Assembly: GCA_949316235.1 (NCBI GenBank)
Contig: OX438749.1
Location: 32,436,022-32,500,021, forward strand
Length of the DNA: 64,000 nt
Reading direction: 5' to 3'
DNA from: Oegoconia quadripuncta
Taxonomy: Eukaryota; Arthropoda; Insecta; Lepidoptera; Autostichidae
The position numbers and the translations under genes are program-made. This document shows, in pieces, positions 43,038 through 55,600 of the stretch (position 1 is its first letter; each line of letters starts with the position of its first letter). The notes under the pieces were generated by a model. That model was not told the DNA's origin, searched no databases, and worked only from the letters and a program-made list of their open reading frames with translations.

Positions 43038-43409
43038 TAAATGATTATGGCTTTTATTATTATGCCCTTCAACAAATCTGCGTAATTATGTTTATGCGTA
43101 ATAATTAATTTGCGAAACACTATTATACTTATTAATTTATATGCCATATATGATGTGTGTCAATTGAACTTATGACAATAAACATTATGCGTTTCAAAGT
43201 GTCACCTGGTAGGGCATTTTAAATGTCCGCCTGGCTAGCTACCACCATCTTATCTAAATCTGCCGCCAAGCAGTAATGTTAATAGCATTGTTGTGTTCCG
43301 GTTGTCAGAGATAAATAGCCAGTCCCCCAAATGTGTTGGGGTTTCCGGTGGAAGCGTACTGACCCGGAAACCCCATTCGACCTCATCTTCACTTAACATG
43401 AAAAATGCA

Positions 43410-43725
43410 AAATAATGCTATGCTATATGTTACCGATACTTAGGGCTTTAGGCAATCCAGGTATTTCACATAGGCTAGCTAGGTCACATATCACTTCACA
43501 CAGGCACTGTTAAACGTTTAGTAGTATTTTGGTAAGTCCACTGGTGGGATAGAGCAGAGATCGGGATGGTGATGCGCGCAGTGCTACTTAGCTGTCACTA
43601 CTCTGTGAAGGACGAGACGCAACTGAAAGAGCAGGTAAACCGGATGAGTTTTTTACCGCAAAGAAAATAATGATATGTAGTTTAAAAAACTAAAGAAACA
43701 CGCTACATTTCCAACATTCATACAA
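43410..43725. other. Nothing recognised
   Basis: No shared repeat or gene-like frame. Confidence 0.35.
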
Positions 43726-43735
43726 TAAATAAATA

Positions 43736-43920
43736 AATATCCTTAGACATACACACAGCGCCATCTAGTTCCACAGTAAGCAACTATAGGCTTGTGTTGT
43801 GGATACCAGATGGTTGATATACTACATAAATACATTTCTTTTTTGTAAATAAATACTTATTATAAATGAAAACATCCATAACTCGGCTACACATGTCCGT
43901 ATTCATCATACAAACAATGC
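43736..43920 (-). repeat. SINE B, head replaced
   Basis: The B body stops at 43920, where a LINE H 3' end (43917-44070) begins, so the tRNA-like head is lost. Confidence 0.75.
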
Positions 43921-44189
43921 AATACAAATACTGTTTATTGCGCAAAATAATAGTCTTATCACTAAAAGACAATTCCTTCCATACAACCCACAGCAATGGG
44001 ACATTTGTAGGTAGAAAAACAGGTATAGGGTGCACGTTACTACCAACTAAAGAAATAATTATAGATAAGTATGCATAAATATCATATTAATAGACTTATG
44101 TATAAATACAGTCGGAAAGGGGGTACTAACCCGTTATAACGAACAACGTATGTATGTAAATGTATGTAGGTACGCAAAAATATATGCCT

Positions 44190-44680
44190 ATTTCGTAAAC
44201 ATTCTGATAATCATAATTTGAATACTAGAAACAAAAATAAAATTGAAATTCCACAATTTAGACTTAGCAAGGTTAGCACATCCTTTGTGGGACACAGCAT
44301 ACGCTTTTACAATAAAATACCAGAACATGTATTGAGTTTAACAGAGCAGAAATTTAAACGCCACATTAAAGAAACTCTGTGTAAGAAAGAAGGGTTATTA
44401 CAGGATAGATGATTATTTAGGCGATAAGGAGGTCTGGTGTTAGCTGGTCGTTATGTTAATTGCTATTGTTTTGTAATATGTAATATAAAATGTAATAATA
44501 TTGTAAAGATGGAAACAAATTGAAAAGATGTGTTGTTGCGGAGTTTCTTGTCGCTTCTTCTCCCTAACCATAACACCTTGTGAAGCGATGTAGTTTAAAA
44601 AAAAATAGCATGTTGACTTTCAATAAGTGATATTTTTGTATCCTATACATTGAATAAAATATTTTTGATTTTGATTTCAA
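44190..44680 (+). mobile_element. LINE K 3' end with C-terminal coding
   Basis: Reads NTRNKNKIEIPQFRLSKVST, FYNKIPEHVLSLTEQKFKRH, stop at 44410, then 3' UTR with gttgcggagtttcttgtcgc and an A/T-rich tail. Confidence 0.82.
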
Positions 44681-44689
44681 CTTTTGTTC

Positions 44690-45425
44690 TACAACTTTCC
44701 CCAAAACTCAATACATTTCGAGAAAATGCTCTTTAAACATGTCATAACAAAATACTACCAAGTAGCCCTAATCAGCTGTGTTTCGTTCATAAAAATGGTT
44801 AACATAGAGTGTGAAACTTTTCACTATTACGATATTTTGCCTACAGCCTACACCCTCCGTGAGGCTTGGTAAGCTGGTAACCAAAAAAAAACTTATTCCT
44901 TCAGTATTTCTTATAGGATTTCACAATTAATGCTGGCCCTAAATTAAGATTCCATAAGTAGGTTTGAACGCAAAAGTAAGAAAAAAAATTGACAAAACAT
45001 TCGATTTCAGACAGGTTCCATCTACTACTCAGGAGTGGATCATTGGCTATTTATATTATATATATTTATATTATGAAGTATTTCCTGGCTCCATCGTCAG
45101 TTCGCCGATATCAAGTGTAATATATTGGACTCGTCAAAACGAATCACATGAGCCCAACCTCGAGAGGTTTACTAGTAGTCACTGAAGAGTTTCACCATCC
45201 AACTCATGGCTCCCTCATCAGATCAGCTCCACGATACCAAATTATAGTATTGTCATCAGAATTACATATACATACAAAGTTTCATTTCGTTACGACAATT
45301 AGAAGTAAGTTTAAATTAACTTTCAAGATTTGATTACATTGTTAGTTACAAGCATAGGTTACAAGTGAAGCCAATAGAAGCGTGTTAAAAATAGGGCATA
45401 AGTGAAATGGAGTTATTGGCATAGG
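44690..45425. other. AT-rich sequence, nothing recognised
   Basis: 45300-45420 has loosely repeated words (cataggttacaag, cataagtgaaatgg). Confidence 0.35.
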
Positions 45426-45431
45426 TAGTTT

Positions 45432-46062
45432 AAGGCCCATATTAATAAATCAATCTCAATAGAAGTCGTGAGGCTGTATCAACCAAGATGCGTCTTAAGC
45501 AGTTGACGCTATCTCAAGTTGAATATAAATAAATTTTTGCACATATATCTACACACATCGCCATCTGTTCCACACTAAGCAACTAGGCTTGTAGATGGTT
45601 GATAAACTACACATTAACTTTTTTTTGTAAATAAATGAAAAACATCCGTAACTCGAGAACACATGTCTGTATTCATCATACAAACATATACACCCTAGCG
45701 GGATTCGAACCCGCGACCGTTCGGTATAGCAGTCAGGGGTTCTAACCACTATCACAAACAGGTCGTTTACGGAACATGTACGTGAACGGTATACCGAAAC
45801 CATCAATTCCCGAGCTATAAATCCGCTCCGTGCTAATTTATAAACCAATCTTGAGGTCTACTCAGCTGAGATCACTTCTCAAGTATTCGCCTGAACGGCG
45901 AATGAATGATAGTCTTGAGTTTCGTTTATTAATACGTGAAACTCTCAAGTGAGTACCGCTTGAGTAAGCACGCGCGTTTCATCTCTCAAGTTAGGTTTAT
46001 TAATAACCACGTTTACTTGAGGCCGGTCACAAGACTGTTCTCAATCTTGAGAATGATTTATT
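45432..46062 (-). mobile_element. MITE D split by SINE B
   Basis: D segments 45432-45520 (TAA|ggcccatattaataaatc) and 45832-46062; a reversed SINE B occupies 45537-45768. Confidence 0.78.
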
Positions 46063-46066
46063 ATTT

Positions 46067-46218
46067 TTTTTTTTTTTTATGCACGACGGCTTCGCACTTG
46101 ACCTCAATCACACCTGATGTTAAGTGAAGATGAGGTCGAAGGTGAAAGCGTACTGACCCGGAAACCCCAACACACATTTGGGGGACTGGCTATCTTATCT
46201 CTGACAACCAGAACACAA
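46067..46218 (-). repeat. SINE A, truncated
   Basis: Poly-T then the reverse of the 3' half. Confidence 0.78.
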
Positions 46219-46482
46219 CAATACGGGCAAGTTTCTTTTTAATCAACACAATCAACGCACGCGCAGGCCGCAGATTGATATCGTTGGGATGCGTAGTGTC
46301 ATGCGAAATTTATTCAGAACTCATATTTTCTCGAAGTTTTTATTTAATATAATTGTGTCTAGCGATCGTCAAAGGACACATTCCGACTATGGTTTTGAAA
46401 AAAAAATTAAATAAACTACCTATGCCAATACCTTCTACTTCACTTCAAACTTCAAGCATTTATTTCAACGTAAGATACATAA

Positions 46483-46705
46483 ATAAATATTTCGGACACT
46501 TACACCAATCATCTAGTCCAAAACTAAGCAAAGCTTGTACTATCGATACTAGATAACGGATAAACATACATAAATATTTATATAAACATCCATAACTCTG
46601 GAATAAATGTTCGTATTCATCACACAAACGTTTACCCCTTCGCGAGATTCGAACCCGCAACCGTTGACAGGGTCACCACTCACCATCCACTACACTAATG
46701 GGTCG
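46483..46705 (-). repeat. SINE C
   Basis: atttcggacacttacaccaa end and a tRNA-like head with gattcgaacccgcaacc. Confidence 0.8.
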
Positions 46706-46808
46706 TCCAATGTGACCAACTGGGGAAGTGACAAATCGGAGAGCGACAAATTGGGAAAAATCATTTGGAGAACGATAAAATTAGGAAACTGATAAATTGG
46801 GGGAAGTG
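46705..46808. repeat. Degenerate 15-17-bp word array
   Basis: About seven units around AGTGACAAATTGGGGA. Confidence 0.65.
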
Positions 46809-46837
46809 AGTAATTCTAATAACATTATTATTATTAG

Positions 46838-48112
46838 GAGCCCACACTATCCCACTGCTGGGCGAAGGCCTCCCTCCTCTCTCTACACGGCTCTCTATCC
46901 CAGGCCTCCTCCAACCACACCATACCGCCTCCGTGGCTCAATGTAAACAACATTGGGTTTACGATTCGGAGGTCGCGGGTTCGATCCCCAGCGGGGTATA
47001 TATTTAAGTACTCGGTTTGGTTGGTGGTAGGGTATTTTTAAATGTCCGCCTGGCTAGCTACCACCATCTTATCTAAATCTGCCGCCAAGCAGCAATGTCA
47101 ATAGCATTGTTGTGTTCCGGTTGTCGAAGATAAGATAGCCAGTCCCCCAAATGTGTTGGGGTTTCCGGGTCAGTACGCTTCCACCTTTGACTTCATCTTC
47201 ACTTAACATCAGGTGTGATTGAAGTCAAGTACAAACCCGTTGTGCATAAAAAAATAAATAAATAAAATAAAAATAAAACCAGTTGGTTAAGAACTTATCC
47301 AACTAATCCCGCCATCTCCTTTTCGGTCTGCCGCGACGCCGTCTTTCTAATGGTGTACTCCAGGTGGTGGCCACATGGCCCACATATCGTCTGGCATGCT
47401 ACAAACATGGCCCGCCCAGTCAATAAACAAATTCTAATAACTAATAAAAAAGGCCTCCCTCCTCTCTCTCCACGGCTCTCTATCCCAGGCCTCCTCCAAC
47501 CAGTTGGTTAAGAACTTATCCAACTAATCCCGCCATCTCCTTTTCGGTCTGCCGCGACGCCGTCTTTCTAATGGTGTACTCCAGGTGGTGGCCACATGGC
47601 CCACATATCGTCTGGCATGCGACAAACATGGCCCGCCCAGTCAATAAACAAATTCTAATAACTAATAAAAAGGCCTCCCTCCTCTCTCTCCACGGCTCTC
47701 TATCCCAGGCCTCCTCCAACCAGTTGGTTAAGAACTTATCCAACTAATCCCGCCATCTCCTTTTCGGTCTGCCGCGACGCCGTCTTTCTAATGGCGGACT
47801 CCAGGCGGTGGCCACATGGCCCACATATCGTCTGGCATGCGACAAACATGGCCCGCCCAGTCAATAAACAAATTCTAATAACTAATAAAAAAGGCCTCCC
47901 TCCTCTCTCTCCACGGCTCTCTATCCCAGGCCTCCTCCAACCAGTTGGTTAAGAACTTATCCAACTAATCCCGCCATCTCCTTTTCGGTCTGCCGCGACG
48001 CCGTCTTTCTAATGGCGGACTCCAGGTGGTGGCCTCATGGCCCACATATCGTCTGGCATGCGACAAACATGGCCCGCCCAGTCAATAAACAAATTCTAAT
48101 AACTAATAAAAG
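46838..48112 (-). repeat. 220-bp tandem repeat, 4 units, first split by SINE A
   Basis: Units start at about 46866, 47451, 47670 and 47891 (ggcctccctcctctctct). A complete SINE A (46926-47270) lies inside the first. The left end carries catcccactgctggg, a LINE-end motif. Confidence 0.88.
46926..47270 (+). repeat. SINE A, full-length reference copy
   Basis: A-box-like ctccgtggctcaatg, B-box gggttcgatccccagcgg, SINE-specific body and an A-rich tail. Confidence 0.88.
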
Positions 48113-48349
48113 AAAACAATAATAATTCGTATATAACTTTAATATTAATAATAACTAACCAACATAAATAACGCCTATGAGTGCACAAATTTCATATTCC
48201 AATAAAATTATACAACATCGAATCTCGAGTCACGTACCATTACTAAGATTAGTTAATTCAAACTGACAAATATACTAAGGCCTATTCCGTATTAAATATA
48301 TATTTAATTTCAAATACAACTTAAAAAAAAACTACAACAGTGTTCACTA

Positions 48350-48635
48350 ACTACTACGAACTGGTGACGTCAATTCGATTAAAAAATTTCCGAATAACCA
48401 ATACCAATACGATGGATGAGTGGAAGTCTACCACTGAACGTTTCTCAAGAAACTACTTACCACGTACGACCACCCTGTGGAACGGACTTCCTGCAGCGGT
48501 ATTGCTCAACGAGTACGACATTGGAACCGTCAAGAAACGAGCCTACACCTTCCTCAAAGGCCGGCGACGCTTCTGCGACGCTTCTGTGACGCTTTTGGTG
48601 TTGCGGGTGTCCATGGGCGGCAGTGATTGCTAAAA
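48350..48635 (+). mobile_element. LINE N C-terminal fragment
   Basis: Reads [49 protein letters not shown], then the 3' end. Confidence 0.82.
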
Positions 48636-48644
48636 AAAAATTCT

Positions 48645-48808
48645 AGTCCCAAACTAAGCAATGCTTGTACTATGGATACTAGATAACGGATAAACATACA
48701 TAAATATTTATATAAACATCCATGACTGAAATTACCCCTAGCGGGATTCGAACCTGCAACCGTTGGTTTCGCTGACATGGTCACTATCCACTACACCAAT
48801 CGGTCGTT
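48645..48808 (-). repeat. SINE C
   Basis: Body and tRNA-like head (gattcgaacctgcaacc). Confidence 0.78.
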
Positions 48809-48917
48809 GAATGTACTCCACCGACAAGAGCATAGCTCTTAAATTGAAGAAATTTTTTCCTAATGATACAAAACTCATCTGGTATACATAATTCTGAGTA
48901 AATGTAAAAGTGACTAA

Positions 48918-49670
48918 TTAATGTCGGATTTTCAATTTCTTCTTAAAAAACGGATTTATAGGCGAAGGCGTCGACGGTTTCAGGTTAGTTTTAATTGGTA
49001 TTTTACTGCTATCAAATGGTATACTAGGACTTTGTCTTACACTCTTATAGTAATCAACCGGCCCTTGCATAGAGTTATTCTTAAGCACAAACTTCACCCT
49101 TTTAGGCGTATCCATTGACTTATCAGTTTTAGGTGACAACTGTTTTTGGAAATGTTTCACTCTGTTCACGACTACGGTTGGATTAGCTTTAACGTTTTTC
49201 TCCGTTTTTCTATGGTCATTTTTAACTACAACAGTTTTATTACTAGGGTTATCATTAACTTTAGTTTTAACTGCGTTAGTAGACTTATCGTCTTTTTTAA
49301 AGGGTACATTTTTATTTTTATGCTGCAATTTCAATATGTCCGAATTAAAATTAGGTGAATTTTTATTTTTATCATTCAACTTTAATTTGTCTACTGGAGT
49401 TTTGACTTTCTTCTTGGTTACTCTATTTTCTTTACTTGTTACGTCTAATTTAATTTCGTTTGTAACTTTATTTGTATTCGTTTTTGCATGCATATTTTCC
49501 TTTGCCTTTTTGACGTCGCCATTTTGTGTTGCATGGTCACCATTTTGTTTTCGCTCGCGTCGACGTTTTTTCTTTGCCTTCGATTTGTCCAAGTTCTCCT
49601 TGTTAGACGAATTCTCCTGTTTCATTTTCTTCTTTTGCGGTTCAGTTTCTTCAACACTCCAATCACCGTT
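48918..49670 (-). CDS. RRP1: RRP1 terminal exon g (Lys-rich nucleolar tail)
   Basis: Acceptor tcacacag, begins [12 protein letters not shown]. 250 residues dominated by Lys, Asn, Ser and Thr with clusters such as [11 protein letters not shown], plausible nucleolar or nuclear localisation signals. A conserved-looking end carries RVKF (49089-49100), [12 protein letters not shown] and [16 protein letters not shown] before TAA at 48918. Confidence 0.88.
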   Translation of the reverse strand, partial: NGDWSVEETEPQKKKMKQENSSNKENLDKSKAKKKRRRERKQNGDHATQNGDVKKAKENMHAKTNTNKVTNEIKLDVTSKENRVTKKKVKTPVDKLKLNDKNKNSPNFNSDILKLQHKNKNVPFKKDDKSTNAVKTKVNDNPSNKTVVVKNDHRKTEKNVKANPTVVVNRVKHFQKQLSPKTDKSMDTPKRVKFVLKNNSMQGPVDYYKSVRQSPSIPFDSSKIPIKTNLKPSTPSPINPFFKKKLKIRH

Positions 49671-52600
49671 CTGTGTGAAGAAAAAAAAATTGAAGAACAT
49701 TGAAGAACATGAGTTACAGTCATGTTTCACTGCCTCCATGGTTCAATGGAGACAACATAAATAAATATCTTTGCACAAACACACAGCGCCATCTAGGCCT
49801 ACAGTGAGCAACTAGGCTTGTGTTATGGATACCAGATGGTTGATAAACTACACAAATTTTTTTTTTTTTGTAAATATATACATATATAAATGAAAAAACA
49901 TCTATAACACGGGAACACAATGTCAGTATTCATCATACAAACACACATTTCTCAGTTAGATTAACGATATACTCAGGTATAAGGTTATAAAAGCGTATAC
50001 AGTGTCCCACAAATGATGTATTAACTTTGCTTAGTCTGAACATAGGGGTGGCCAATTTGTTCTTATATCTCAAATGAAATTTTTTTTAGTTTTATTTTCT
50101 CCTCTAGGAAAAGGCAAAGGGATCTAGCCCATAACAGCCATGTCTTATTTATCTTATTTCTTCAGTTTGTAAGTCAGTCTCAGTCAAAACAAGTAATTCG
50201 TCGTATACTTGGCGTATACAGAGTCTAGTCACGGTCAAGTCATTCTTCAGTAAAGAGGCAGAATGCTTTACAAAAGATTTTGGCGGCTTCTTGTGGGAAC
50301 CCGAAAGCTCCGTTACGCACTTTAATTTACACTTCCCTTCACTTGTACACTATCACTAACGTTTGCTGCACAATATTCTGCCATTATTAAGCTTCAAAAG
50401 TTAGAATGCACAAATTATAAGACTTATAAAGAAAAATGCTACTTCACTCGCCGAGTTCCCGCCAAAAAGCCTCTCAAATTTAAATTATGCCTGTCACTAT
50501 TTTTCGGGAACGTAGAATTATTTTTTCGAACGTACATAATATTTTCGTAAATAAACAGTGCAGGAACAGTTAAAATATTAATTTCTTTAAACCTGTCCCG
50601 GAGAGAGTCTCTAATTAAAAACTTATATATATGTATTGACCATTCAATTATATTTAGACCTTAGAAATTCACAATCAAAGACAAGCTCACTAACGGCAGA
50701 TTTCCCGCTGACGCAGCCAGCGCTCTCCATGTCCTCGACGATGCTCAGGCCGGAGCGACTCTTCGCAAGGAGACGTTTCCGATGTTTACGGCTCAATCCT
50801 GCAAGGAATACACATATTATTTATAACTGCCAATGATAGAGTGACTACATATCATCAGACCGTCTGTTTTGAAAAGTAGAAAAAAAACGCGGGGTGACAA
50901 CGAAAAACGGTCTTCCAAATAGAAATCACCCACCTCATACCATCCAATACCCTGAACTTCCTGAAGGCAGAGAATCCTCACCTCGCACCATACAAAGTCA
51001 AAGTCAAAAATACTTTATTTTGTAGGTACACAGAGTACACTTAAAATAGTCAATTTTACATAGTAAATTTTAAATTTTTTAAGCTACTGCTAGTTCAAAA
51101 TGCAATTTTCCCCTGAGAAGAACAAGCAAGAAACTCGAAGGGTTGCTCTTTTAAAATCAGGCTTTGATTTTACATAACGGTTTTTATATTACAAACAGGT
51201 CTTAAAATTTCATTATTAATTATGAAATAGCCTGGCATGCGAACAATCTGATTATGTCCAGGGATGATTATCATCTAAATAGTCTGACATTTTATAATAT
51301 GCTTTCTCAATAAGTTTTTGTTTTATAGTATCTTTAAATTTATTGAGAGGAAGATTTTGTATATCAACTGGAACCTTATTGAAAAAGCGTATACATAACC
51401 CTTTGAATGAATTACTGACTTTGCGGAGGCGACTTATGTGACCTGCAAGTTTATCTTTATTTCTTGTATTGACATCATGTTTATCACTATTTTTCCTAAA
51501 TGATGTTATATTTTTTTTGACATACATTAGATTTTCAAAAATGTACTGTGACGAAAAGGTTAGAATGTTATACACTTTAAATCTCTAAGTGACACTGCAG
51601 GTCTCAATTGATAAATTGCGCGAACGGCTCGTTTTTGTAAAACAAAGATTGTATTTATATCCGCGGCATTTCCCCACAGCAAGATACCGTAAGACATCAG
51701 GCTATGGAAATAACTAAAATATACTAATCTAGTAGTATTTACGTCTGATATTTGTCTAATTTTTTTGACTGCATACGCTGCAGAGCTGAGCTTCTTCGCC
51801 AATTTATGGATATGAGGACGCCATTGTAATTTGGCGTCTAAAGTAATGCCCACAAACAGGATATAAGAGTCCACCGCGAAAGTCTTTGAGGGAAAGCACT
51901 GGAGAAAGTTCTTTGATAGCTTAAAAGGCCACACTTCAGACGAAATAAAAGGTGTATATATGTCAACTCATGGACGGTTCATCGGCAACTGGCCGGGAGT
52001 GCGCGGGGGTGAGGCCCGGCGCGGGGGGTACCCAATGGTAGCCCTTGTATTAGAAAGCAGTAGGTTGATGATATTTCTAAATGTCGAAAGTTTTTCCCTG
52101 ATTTTATATATAAATACGGAACACCACCCACAAAACCTCCACTGCTGAACCAAGGTCTCTGTATGGATCCAGAGCGACCGGTAGCCTTTAAAATAAATAA
52201 ATATAGCCTTTATTCGCTGATCTATTATTGAGATTTCTTATTATAATATTATTTGTCGACATCGGCCACCTCTAGTTCAGGCTGTCCTACGACATAGGCC
52301 TCCTCCAGATGTCGCCATTGGCAACGGTCTTTGGAAGTTCTGCGCCACCCCTTTGGCAGGTTATCTTCCCATCTTTTACTAGGTCTTCCCTTTCGCCTTC
52401 TCTTGTCTCTGGGGTACCACTCGGTGATTATTTCGGTCCATTTGTCTTTATCTGCCCTCATCATATGGCCGCACCAACGCCATTTCAGCTGTCGTATTTT
52501 TTTGGTTACATCCGTTACCTTTACTTAATTTTAAATTAGATGGTAATAATATATACTAACATAAAATAAATTATAAAACAATAATAAAAATTATATAAAT

Positions 52601-55600
52601 AAAATGTTATAAATATCTTCGACGACCTGTTTGGTGTAGTGGTTAGCAACTCTGACCAGTATACAAAAAGGCTGCGGGTTCGAATCCCGCTAGGGGCATA
52701 TGTTTCTGTCATGAATACGGACATGTGTACCCGAGTTATGGATGTTTTTCATTTATATTATTTATTTAAATTAATATAATATTAATATAATAATTATTAT
52801 TTTTATTTATTTTGTTTTTTTTTTTTATGTATTAAGGACAACTATACTAATAAGTTTAGAAGGTTGGTATAATGTATTGCGCGGCCGCTTTTTTATAACA
52901 GTCTAGATTTGGTCGGGTTACCTACCACGCATATTTTTTCAGTTTCGATTTTTTTCGATTTTCACGTTAATTAATTAGTGTACAAGTCTGAAATTTCACA
53001 GATGTAAAATTGAACTGTATATCTAAATATTGATATAAGTTTCAGTTAGCCCTACTACAGGAAACTCGGTTATTCGGTCGTCAAATAACGGACGCGACGC
53101 GTCGAATAAACGCGGACGGAACAAATTGAAGTTTCATCATAACTTTTTAACTAGGTATAGGATGCTAATGAAACTTCAGTACCATATAAAGGCAGTAATT
53201 ACTTTTACAATAACGTTTCAAGTTAGTCTTTGGAGCGCTTATTGGAAGTGCTAGGACCAATTAAAGCATATGTATGTGCTTTATACGTGTGAAGTGTCAT
53301 TAGATTACATACATACATGACGTCACGACCTTTATCCCAAATGAGGTGGTCAGAGATATCCCAACCAATAAAGTTCGGGTCTTCCAAACATTCGTCAATG
53401 ATTGAAACAACACCCACGGTTCACTTTATGAAAAATACAGAAATGCACAAGGGACAGAGGGCGAGTTCATCACCGTTGAAACGTGTTTTTTGGTGGAAAG
53501 CCCCTTAGTCGTCTTATTTTATTTGAGTGCCGAAACCACATAGTACAGTCATTAGATTCGGATTATTCGTTTCCTAAAATTTGGACTTGAAAGTAATGTA
53601 TGTAATACCGTCCGGGGGTAGACCCTCTTAAATACACAACACTCAGTTAACAAGTGATCATCATCAGTCCGTAAATATCCCACTGCAGGGATATAGACCT
53701 TCCCTCATATTGAAGGAGTATGGGCCATAGTCCGCCACGCTGGCCCATTGCGGGTTGGGGACTTCACATACCTGCGATTTTTTTTAAATTTCTCAACCAT
53801 GTAGGTTTCCTCACGATGTTTTCCTTCACCGTTTAAGAGCAGTCAGATAAATTAAATTTAAAAACTCATTGGTACATGTCCTGCCTGGGGATCAAACTCA
53901 AGCATTTTATTTCAACGTAAGATATATGATATCATTTGTTGAATGTCAATTTAAATCTACTGGAAATAAAAAAGGTTTATTGCATTTATCTGTCAGTCGG
54001 TATGTCCAAGCTACTACCGCTTCGGAAAGGGAAATCATCTGTGGGAAAAGAAGCGGCGCAAGAGACCCACAGGATCATTTTCGACCCTGGACCTCCCACA
54101 AAATTGGGAGACTGCGTCTCCTCAACTGAGCCACCGACGCTCCACTAACAAGTGATGATACCTCGTAATGCCAGCTCATCGGAGGCGGCCACCAGGGTCT
54201 TCTCAAGCGCCTGCAACTCGCGGGCCGACTGGAGGGGCCTGGGCCTGGGGACCTCCTCCACCGGGGAGGCCTTGATGCGGAGAGGGTACTCGTCACGGGC
54301 CAGCTGCTCGAAGCTGTTGACAAACGATGCAATATACTGATGAGATATTTAACGTAAGGAAAAAATAGGTCACATACCTAATAAAAAACGACTCGTATAT
54401 TACTGAGGATTGTTTTATTGAGTGGAAGTCTACCACTGTACGTTTCTCAAGAAACTTCCTACCACGTACGACCACCCTGTGGAACGGACTTCCTGCAGCG
54501 GTATTGCCCAACGAGTACGACATTGGAACCTTCAAGAAACGAGCCTACACCTTCCTCAAAGGCCGGCGACGCTTCTGTGACCCTTTTGGTGTTGCGGGTG
54601 TCCATGGGCGGCGGTGATTGCTTTCCATCAGGTGACCCGCATGCTCGTTTGCCGCCCTCTCATACAAAAAAAAAACTATATAATAAATAATAATGTAAAA
54701 GTACCAATTTTCTTGTAATTTAATTGAAACGTTACCCACTCAATTATAACGATAACCACTATCGATAACATAATAAGAATCACTAATTGGCATAAGTTTG
54801 GTATTAGTTTACTATAATATAATTTCTGCAATAATGCTGTTGATCCTATGTAAATAAGTAAATTAAAAAATAAAAATAAATATCCTTAGACATACACACA
54901 GCGCCATCTAGTTCCACAGTAAGCAACTGTAGGCTTGTGTTGTGGATACCAGATGTTTGATATACTACATAAATACATATTTTTTTTGTAAATAAATACT
55001 TATTATAAATGAAAACATCCATGACTCGGGTACACCTGTCCGTATTCATCACACAAACATTATGCCCCTAGCGGGATTCGAACCCGCAACCTTTTGGTAT
55101 AGTGGTCAGAGTTGCTAAGGGGCCGTCCATAAATTACCCCCCCCCCCCCCTTCTCCCAAAATTGACGTCATTACTAGTTTGACAAAATAAAACATTGCAG
55201 ATTTGAGAAAAATAGGGTAAAACACTTGGTTATAGGTTTCGCTGTCTGTCCCTATGTATGCTTAGATCTTTAAAACTACGCAACGGATTTTGATGCGGTT
55301 TTTTTAAATAGATAGACTGATTCTTAAAGAAGGTTTATATGTATAATACATGTAAGTACCACGGGCGAAGCCGGGGCGGGCAGCTAGTATGTGTGCTGGG
55401 AAAAAATTTCTTTTTAGAAATAATCTTTTTGTATGTGAAAAATAAACTATAAACAATAAATAAATAAGAATGACGTCAAAACACCCCCCCCCCCCATCTA
55501 TCATTTACCGTCATCCGCAGACCAACCCCCCCCCCCCCTAAATAATCATATAAGCCCCAAAAGCCCGGTTTGCCTTACTAAATACTCGATCAGGACTACT

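Larger units (their letters stand above)
40861..43206. mobile_element. TIR element with word-array ends, 9-bp target duplication
   Basis: Ends GGTTACCCATTGAAACGCAT and, in reverse complement, GGTGACACTTTGAAACGCAT, flanked by TGGTACGGC (40852-40860) and TGGTAGGGC (43207-43215). Sub-terminal regions 40872-41060 and 43055-43195 are arrays of GCATAAT-type words. No transposase in its own right; it carries nested elements. Confidence 0.8.
40771..43400 (+). repeat. SINE A split by a 2.35-kb element
   Basis: Head 40771-40860 and remainder 43207-43400 are consecutive SINE A segments. Confidence 0.88.

Noticed and set aside
49336..49764. 142-codon hydrophobic frame on the plus strand
   Set aside because: It is the antisense of the Lys-rich RRP1 tail (AAA codons read as TTT).
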